Assembly (NCBI GenBank): GCA_013203195.1
Contig: JABMQM010000323.1
Location: forward strand, 1-11,373
DNA length: 11,373 nucleotides
DNA from: Desulfobacteraceae bacterium
GTDB taxonomy: Bacteria; Desulfobacterota; Desulfobacteria; Desulfobacterales; UBA11574
Direction: 5' to 3'
Shown here: positions 6,020 to 11,373 of the stretch, piece by piece
Layout: the number at the start of each line of letters is the position of its first letter
Position numbering within the stretch: the stretch's first letter is position 1
The notes under the pieces: generated by a model
Database searches by the model: none
What the model was told of the DNA's origin: nothing
What the model saw: the letters and a program-made list of their open reading frames with translations, nothing else
Position numbers and translations under genes: made by a program

Positions 6020-8413
6020 TTGATTCGAATTATTGACAGGCTTACCAAAGCCATCCGCTTTGCGGCCGTATACAATCCCGAAGTCCAGGTGGCTCCCGCC
6101 TGCATTCTCTGGTCTGACCGAGACTGTCAATGGGAAGCCATTATCCCCCGGATGCAAATTGAGTTGCCGGAACTGTTTGTCCTTGGCGAATACGATATTG
6201 AAAAACGCACTGGCCCCGCTATTTGGCTACGCTGTGTTTTGGCGGGAAAAATTTCCATTGAGAGTGAAACTCCGGTGGAAAATGAAGTGAAGGAAAAGCA
6301 GGTTCGCTATCGCGTAGCCGAAAACATTCCCATTTTTTATCTCCCTGGTGTCAGCCGACAGGATCTCAGGGCGGTTGAAAGCTGTCCTGACCTACTAAAA
6401 CCTCTGGCCGAGCTGCAATACCGGGGCGTGATTTGGTCTCAAATCAACGGTAAAGACTGGACCATACTGTCCTTTCTAAAATCCGACCAGGGCGGATTGG
6501 GCCTTGATGTCGCTCAGGACAACGACGCAAAGAATGCCATGCAATTGGCGCTTTACCGCCTCTTGGACGAAGATATCAGCCTCTTGAAAGGCAAGCGTCT
6601 GGATAAAGACTATTTCAACACCCTGTTAACCGGGGGGGACCCGGTGCGGGATCTTCTGCAATGGCTGGATCAGGGCGATGCCTTCCGTGCAGGGAGGGGG
6701 GTAAACGAATGGGGCGCCTTTGTGGAGGTTTGCAAATCGCAGCTCGCATTTAATCCACAAGATGACGGCCCCCTATCCGGTGCTGAAAAGCTGGCCATCC
6801 ATGATGGGCCTTGGCAAGCGATCTGGGAACGCTATTGTGAAGCCCCCAACCGCTACCCCAACATTCCGGCCCATATTCGCAAATGCACCATGCCGCTGGA
6901 ACTGTTTGCAAATGCAGACACACACGGTGGATGGCCTCAGTGGAACGAAAGCAAAGAAAAAGACCTTCGGAAAGCCTTTTTCGCGCTTAGGGATATGCCC
7001 AATCATGAGGCTCGAAATCGAATCACAGATCTCGACAAATCCCATCGTGAAAGACGAAAGTTGGTGTGGGTTGAGCTGGGCGAATCGCCACTGGCGCTGG
7101 CTTTACGACCTCTGGCGATTCTTTCTGAAATAACGGCAAACCCGCTGGCGGCAGGTTCGGCCAAAGATCTGGCAACCGGCTATTCCAGCATGGGCTGGAA
7201 GGCGGATGCCGCTGTTTTGCAAGCGCTTTCATTTGTGGAAAAGGAAGATGACTTCCAAGCCGTGAAAACGGCAATCCGTTCCATTTACATGCCGTGGGTT
7301 GAAGATTCCGCGCGCTATTTTCAAAAAGAAGTCGATCAATCGGGATACCCTGGCGCATTAGTTTCAGGCCAGAAAACAAAATCTGCTGCAAATGGCGAAT
7401 GCATCTTGTTTGTAGACGGCTTGCGGTATGACCTGGCTCAGCAGCTGTCAGAACTTCTGACTAAGCGAGGTTATAAGGTTACTGGAGAAGCCTCTTGGGC
7501 TGCCTTACCCAGTGTGACGGCCACCGGGAAACCGGCTGTTTCCCCGGTTCGGGAATTCATTGAGGGGAGAGAGGCAAATTCAGATTTTGAGCCCTCGGTG
7601 AAGAAAACCGGCCAGTCACTCAAAGGCGGATATCATCTTAAAAAGCTGTTAAATGCGAATGGCTGGATTGTATTGGAAAAATTGGAATCCGGAGATGGAA
7701 ACGGGCACGCATGGTGCGAATTCGGGAACATCGATCACGAGGGGCATGAGCGGGGGTGGAGGCTTTCCAGGTTCATCACTGGATTGTTGTCTGAAGTCAC
7801 AGACCGTGTGGCGCAGCTATTGGCGGCGGGATGGAAAACGGTTCGAATCGTAACCGATCATGGCTGGCTATTGCTGCCAGGTGGACTCCCGAAAATTGAC
7901 CTGCCTGCCGCCTTGGTTGAAAACAAATGGGGGCGATGCGCCGTTATCAAGCCTGGAGCTGTTACCGAGGAACGACTATTCCCCTGGTACTGGAACCCAA
8001 ACCAAAGCATCGTGCTGGCCAATGGCATCAGTTGTTTCAAAGCGGGTGAGGAATATGCCCACGGGGGACTAAGCCTCCAGGAATGCCTGACGTTAGAGCT
8101 AATGGTGACATCCGGGACTCCGACCAAACAGGAAACCTCAGCGGAAATCACCGATGTTGTCTGGAAGGGGCTTAGATGCAAAATCGCCGTGGATGGGGAT
8201 TTCGCCGCTCTATTCTTTGATATCCGGATGAAAGCCGGCAATCCGGATGATAGCGTAGTTATGAGTGTCAAACCCATAAACGAAAATGGAATGGGATCGG
8301 TTGTCGTTGAAAATGAAGAATTTGAAGGCAACGAAGCCTCGATTGTTCTCCTTGATAAGGATGGGAGGTTGATCGCTCAGGAAAAGACGATTATCGGCGG
8401 AGGTACAGATTAA
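6020..8413 (+). CDS. pglZ: BREX protein PglZ, alkaline phosphatase superfamily ('type B')
   Basis: The protein has 797 residues from TTG 6020. The N-terminal part (VQVAPACILWSDRDCQWE, then KRTGPAIWLRCVLAG) matches what I recall of BREX-1 PglZ type B. The C-terminal alkaline-phosphatase-like core keeps its metal-site motifs: VDGLRYDLA (D466), SVTATGKP (498-505, candidate nucleophile Thr), NIDHEGHE (D572, H573, H576) and TDHGW (D613/H614). PglZ is required for BREX methylation and defence and is thought to act together with PglX. The length is normal for the family and the frame is intact. A 147-bp gap separates it from the TOPRIM gene. Its TAA stop overlaps the brxL ATG (TAATG, 8411-8415), so pglZ and brxL are probably translated together. 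A run of seven G at 6632-6638 is the only homopolymer of note. Confidence 0.93.
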   Translation: MIRIIDRLTKAIRFAAVYNPEVQVAPACILWSDRDCQWEAIIPRMQIELPELFVLGEYDIEKRTGPAIWLRCVLAGKISIESETPVENEVKEKQVRYRVAENIPIFYLPGVSRQDLRAVESCPDLLKPLAELQYRGVIWSQINGKDWTILSFLKSDQGGLGLDVAQDNDAKNAMQLALYRLLDEDISLLKGKRLDKDYFNTLLTGGDPVRDLLQWLDQGDAFRAGRGVNEWGAFVEVCKSQLAFNPQDDGPLSGAEKLAIHDGPWQAIWERYCEAPNRYPNIPAHIRKCTMPLELFANADTHGGWPQWNESKEKDLRKAFFALRDMPNHEARNRITDLDKSHRERRKLVWVELGESPLALALRPLAILSEITANPLAAGSAKDLATGYSSMGWKADAAVLQALSFVEKEDDFQAVKTAIRSIYMPWVEDSARYFQKEVDQSGYPGALVSGQKTKSAANGECILFVDGLRYDLAQQLSELLTKRGYKVTGEASWAALPSVTATGKPAVSPVREFIEGREANSDFEPSVKKTGQSLKGGYHLKKLLNANGWIVLEKLESGDGNGHAWCEFGNIDHEGHERGWRLSRFITGLLSEVTDRVAQLLAAGWKTVRIVTDHGWLLLPGGLPKIDLPAALVENKWGRCAVIKPGAVTEERLFPWYWNPNQSIVLANGISCFKAGEEYAHGGLSLQECLTLELMVTSGTPTKQETSAEITDVVWKGLRCKIAVDGDFAALFFDIRMKAGNPDDSVVMSVKPINENGMGSVVVENEEFEGNEASIVLLDKDGRLIAQEKTIIGGGTD
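8399..8403 (+). promoter_or_regulatory. Ribosome binding site for brxL inside the end of pglZ
   Basis: GGAGG lies 9 nt before ATG 8413, within the last codons of pglZ. With the TAATG overlap this supports coupled translation. Confidence 0.7.
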
Positions 8414-10461
8414 TGGAAATGGACCATCTGGACAAACTGGCCGCCGCGACACTTGACGGGTATTTAGTTCGTAAAGATCTTGTCCGTACATTCGCCAGAC
8501 AGTTTCCGGTGCCCACATATGTGGTGGAATTTTTGCTTGGCCGTTACTGTGCCAGTACGGACCAAGAGGAGATCGAAGAAGGCCTTGAAATTGTAGAGCG
8601 ACAGCTAAAGTCACGTACAGTTAAGGCCGGCGAAGAAGAGCTTTTTAAGGCTCGATCCAGGGAAAAGGGTAATGTAAAAATTATCGATTTGATTAGCGCA
8701 AGGCTGGACGCAAAAACAGATTCTTATCTTGCGACACTGCCGAGCCTTAGATTGAAGGATGTTCGAATCAGCGGAAAGCTTGCCAATGAGCATGAGCGCA
8801 TGTTGACCGGCGGATTCTACGCAGAAATAAATTTAGGCTACGACGCTGCAATCGCCCAGGAAAAGAACGGACGGCCGTTTGGTGTGGATAGCCTTAGAGA
8901 GATACAGCTGTCCAAGCGTGATGTACTGGATGACTTGGCTAAAGCCAGGAAGCAGTTTTCAACCGAAGAATGGAAAACATTTCTTTTGCGAAGTATTGGT
9001 ATAGAACCTGAGGATCTTAGCGAACGGACCAAAGATGCATTTTTTCTGAGAATGGTGCCGTTTGTTGAGCGTAATTACAACATGGTCGAACTAGGGCCGC
9101 GTGGAACTGGAAAAAGCCATCTGTTTCAGCAAATATCCCCTTATGCCCACCTGATCTCAGGTGGCAAGGCAACCGTGGCACAAATGTTCGTGCATATGGG
9201 GACCGGCCAGAAGGGGCTGGTGTGTATGTACGATGTTGTCTGTTTTGATGAGGTGTCGGGCGTCTCATTTGACAAGAAAGATGGTGTCAACATCATGAAG
9301 GGCTACATGGAATCAGGTGAATTCAGCCGTGGAAAGGAAAATATTCGCGCTGACGGAAGCCTCGTGTTGGTGGGCAATTTTGATGTAGATGTTGAGCACC
9401 AGCAACGGATAGGTCACCTTTTTGGACCGCTGCCCCAAGAGATGCGTAATGATACGGCTTTCATGGATCGCATCCACGCTTATTTGCCGGGGTGGGATGT
9501 GCCCAAGATCGATAAAAGCCTGTTGACGGACCATTTCGGGATGGTCAGTGACTTTTTCTCTGAGTGTATGACCCATTTGCGCAATCAAAGCCGGGTATCA
9601 GTACTTCAAAATCGAGTCTATTTTGGTGGGGCATTGAGCGGTCGAGATACCAATGCCGCAAATAAGACGATTAGCGGTCTTTTGAAATTGCTTTACCCTG
9701 GCGGAGAAGAGGAGATACCAGACGAAGATCTCGAATGGGCCATTCGAATAGCATTGGAAACTCGCAGGCGGGTCAAGGAGCAACAAAAACGTATCGGTGC
9801 CGCTGAGTTCCGAAATACACATTTTAGTTATGTTTTAGGAGATGAGGGTGTTGAGAAGTTTGTATCAACACCGGAACTATATAGCGAAAATAGTATCGGC
9901 AGTGACCCGTTAGAACCCGGCCAGGTTTGGACAATCAGCCCCGGCGGTATGGATGAACACCCCGGGTTATTCCGAATAGAAGTCAATGAGGGACCTGGGT
10001 CAAGCGTGAAAATTCTAAACAAACCAATTCCGCCTGCTTTTAAAGAAAGTATGAGTTTCGCAGAACAAAACCTCTACGCCAGGTCAACATCCCTTGTGGG
10101 AGATAAAGACCCGCGGCAGCATGAATTTACCGTACAGCTACGCGCTTTTGATGCCGCGAAATCGGGGGCAAAATTGGGAGTTGCCGCTCTTATAGCTTTA
10201 TGCACAGCTTTGCTCAAGAGAAGTATACGTGGTGGACTTATTATTATAGGCGAGATTAATCTTGGCGGTTCAATCGGGGAGATCCACAATTCAGTAACTA
10301 TCGCTGAGATAGCCGTTGAAAAAGGAGCGACCGCCCTGCTGATGCCTATTATCTGTCGTCGCCAGCTCTTTGATCTATCAGATGAGATGGCAACTAAAAT
10401 TGATGTCCAATTTTATTCAGATGCAAAGGATGCTTTGTTAAAATCTATAGCCGCTCAATAG
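8413..10461 (+). CDS. brxL: BREX protein BrxL, AAA+ ATPase with Lon-like C-terminal domain
   Basis: The protein has 682 residues, the usual length for BrxL. The AAA+ core has Walker A GPRGTGKS (228-235), Walker B CFDE (277-280), sensor-1 N322 in VLVGNFD, and an arginine-finger candidate R353 in MDRIHAYLPG. The C-terminal third (about 557-680) has the Lon protease fold signature, but at the place of Lon's catalytic serine motif (PKDGPSAG) it reads AKSGAKLG, with K587 at the serine position. The stretch where Lon has its catalytic lysine (617-636) contains no lysine. Proteolysis therefore looks unlikely. BrxL is described as a DNA-binding ring ATPase needed for phage exclusion but not for host methylation, and it marks the type 1 and type 4 BREX layouts. 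Together with pglX and pglZ it supports type 1. Confidence 0.93.
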   Translation: MEMDHLDKLAAATLDGYLVRKDLVRTFARQFPVPTYVVEFLLGRYCASTDQEEIEEGLEIVERQLKSRTVKAGEEELFKARSREKGNVKIIDLISARLDAKTDSYLATLPSLRLKDVRISGKLANEHERMLTGGFYAEINLGYDAAIAQEKNGRPFGVDSLREIQLSKRDVLDDLAKARKQFSTEEWKTFLLRSIGIEPEDLSERTKDAFFLRMVPFVERNYNMVELGPRGTGKSHLFQQISPYAHLISGGKATVAQMFVHMGTGQKGLVCMYDVVCFDEVSGVSFDKKDGVNIMKGYMESGEFSRGKENIRADGSLVLVGNFDVDVEHQQRIGHLFGPLPQEMRNDTAFMDRIHAYLPGWDVPKIDKSLLTDHFGMVSDFFSECMTHLRNQSRVSVLQNRVYFGGALSGRDTNAANKTISGLLKLLYPGGEEEIPDEDLEWAIRIALETRRRVKEQQKRIGAAEFRNTHFSYVLGDEGVEKFVSTPELYSENSIGSDPLEPGQVWTISPGGMDEHPGLFRIEVNEGPGSSVKILNKPIPPAFKESMSFAEQNLYARSTSLVGDKDPRQHEFTVQLRAFDAAKSGAKLGVAALIALCTALLKRSIRGGLIIIGEINLGGSIGEIHNSVTIAEIAVEKGATALLMPIICRRQLFDLSDEMATKIDVQFYSDAKDALLKSIAAQ

Positions 10462-10487
10462 GCTTTAATATTATTCGGAGAGAAAGC

Positions 10488-11363
10488 TTGCCAATACTTC
10501 AAGAAATACTGCAATGGTCACAATCGCTTCCCGGTTGGCAAAGCGATGCTATTGCGCGATTGCTTGCAAACCAGACTTTGACGCCTGATGACTTAGACGA
10601 TCTGTTTGCGTTGCTTAAAGCCGAACATGGCATTCCCGATCCCACGGGTCGCAAACCGAACCCTCTAACTGCCGATCAGATTCCTGCGCCAGTGAAAGTC
10701 TCGAAGCATGTCGAGTTGCGAGCGATGAAGAACCTGCAGCACGTGAATGCAATCGCTGAGAAACAACATTTGCCATTTAGCCCTATCGGGATGACGGTCA
10801 TTTACGGAGACAACGGTTCAGGCAAGTCAGGATATTCGCGTGTGCTCAAGCGCGCTTGTCGTGCTCGGGATCAAGCGGAAGCAATTCACCCGAACGCCAA
10901 TCTTCCGGCTGGCAAGACCGGCGTTGCGAAAGCAGTTTTCGATGTCGTCATCAATGGTGTAGAGCAGGAAGTGACTTGGACCAACGGCAAAACTGCGCCT
11001 CCCGAGCTGTCCTCGCTTGCAATCTTCGACTCGCGCTGTGCCCGCGCCTATCTCGATAGTGAAGACGATTTCTCATACGTTCCTTATGGGCTTGATGTTT
11101 TCGAAGGGCTTGCGAAAGCCTGTCGGCATTTGAAAACCCGGATTGAGACCGAGCATGCGCAGTCAGCAGCCGATCTCTCTGCATTTGCACCACTGCAAGG
11201 TGACACGGCGGTCGGCAAACTGATTTCCTCTCTTTCCGCCAAGACGACGACGGCCCAGATTGACGCGCTGGGAACGCTGTCGCCTGAAGAATTGGCTAAA
11301 CACGCCGAGCTGGACAATAGCCTGAAGGACAGAGAAGGGGGTCGGGCCACAGAAACATCTTGA
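10488..11363 (+). CDS. N-terminal part of a large SMC/Rad50-like AAA ATPase (AAA_13 type), truncated
   Basis: The gene starts at TTG 10488 with GGAGAG at 10477-10482, 26 bp after brxL. The visible 291 residues contain Walker A GDNGSGKS (107-114) in VIYGDNGSGKSGYSR, then AIFDSRCARAYLD, and the start of a helical arm. Proteins with this beginning are usually 800-900 residues long, with a coiled coil, a signature motif, Walker B and a C-terminal part that are all missing here. Family-like sequence runs to about residue 281 (ELAKHAELDNSLKD, ending at 11330) and then changes to REGGRATETS before a stop. The last 43 bases of the window therefore look foreign. Relatives include RloC/PrrC-like anticodon nucleases and other defence-island ATPases, but the part that would identify the activity is absent. 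It is probably a pseudogene; it could be intact if the change at 11331 is an assembly error. Confidence 0.7.
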   Translation: MPILQEILQWSQSLPGWQSDAIARLLANQTLTPDDLDDLFALLKAEHGIPDPTGRKPNPLTADQIPAPVKVSKHVELRAMKNLQHVNAIAEKQHLPFSPIGMTVIYGDNGSGKSGYSRVLKRACRARDQAEAIHPNANLPAGKTGVAKAVFDVVINGVEQEVTWTNGKTAPPELSSLAIFDSRCARAYLDSEDDFSYVPYGLDVFEGLAKACRHLKTRIETEHAQSAADLSAFAPLQGDTAVGKLISSLSAKTTTAQIDALGTLSPEELAKHAELDNSLKDREGGRATETS

Positions 11364-11373
11364 TATAATATAT
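11331..11373. mobile_element. Possible mobile-element or contig-end junction in the last gene
   Basis: After 11330 the protein frame no longer looks like its family, and the DNA changes to a G-run (GGGGGTCGGGCC, 11336-11347) followed by an AT-rich stretch ending at the window edge. A GGGGTCGGG/GGGGTCAGG start followed by AT-rich DNA is a pattern I associate with the flanks of REP-associated (IS200-like, Y1) transposase genes. No transposase gene is in view, so this is tentative. Confidence 0.3.

Noticed and set aside
6629..6645. Inverted repeat ACCGGG/CCCGGT and G7 run in pglZ as a hairpin or phase-variable tract
   Set aside because: The stem is short and lies in conserved coding sequence (TGGDPVRD); seven G is short for slippage and there is no sign of variation.
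7858..8331. 157-codon open frame on the - strand inside pglZ
   Set aside because: It is opposite the conserved metal-site part of pglZ, has no family resemblance and no ribosome site that I can see.

Overview
The window is the 3' half of a BREX (bacteriophage exclusion) defence locus of type 1 layout. Every gene lies on the + strand, with short gaps or start/stop overlaps. In order they are: pglX (site-specific adenine methyltransferase, open at the left edge), a shrunken AlbA_2/winged-helix protein, an ABC-type ATPase paired with a small TOPRIM-like protein, pglZ (alkaline-phosphatase-superfamily protein of the 'type B' kind), brxL (AAA+ with a Lon-like tail), and the front part of an SMC/Rad50-like ATPase. 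The usual upstream genes brxA, brxB and brxC are not in the window and would be expected to the left. GC content is about one half. A Gram-negative proteobacterium or Desulfobacterota-type host fits, but that assignment is weak and rests only on overall protein flavour and repeat style.

Region by region: positions 3-3365 are pglX. It carries an AT-richer target-recognition segment (about 1735-2230) and an in-frame pair of perfect palindromes (2468-2517) that looks like an inserted REP/REPIN repeat. Positions 3460-4131 hold a COG2865-type gene (AlbA_2 domain plus C-terminal winged helix) whose central ATPase-like part appears to be deleted in frame. Its linker is an 11-bp-period tandem repeat. 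The gap at 4164-4214 echoes the 3' end of pglX. Positions 4215-5872 encode the ATPase/TOPRIM-like pair, joined by an ATGA overlap. This pair sits between pglX and pglZ, the slot where some type 1 BREX loci carry the PARIS (ariA-ariB) pair. Positions 6020-10461 are pglZ and brxL, coupled through TAATG. Positions 10488-11363 are the N-terminal part of a large ATPase whose reading frame leaves its expected sequence near 11330, probably because of a mobile-element or other junction.

How the genes work together: PglX with the PglZ and upstream Brx proteins would methylate host sites and recognise unmodified invaders, and BrxL acts in exclusion. The ATPase/TOPRIM pair is probably a second, abortive-infection-like defence nested in the operon. 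The AlbA_2/HTH protein could be a vestigial regulator. I do not see a complete, wholly undescribed system. The least ordinary elements are the compact ATPase/TOPRIM pair and the several signs of recombination (repeat insertion, recognition-domain swap, internal deletion, duplicated gene tail, truncated last gene).
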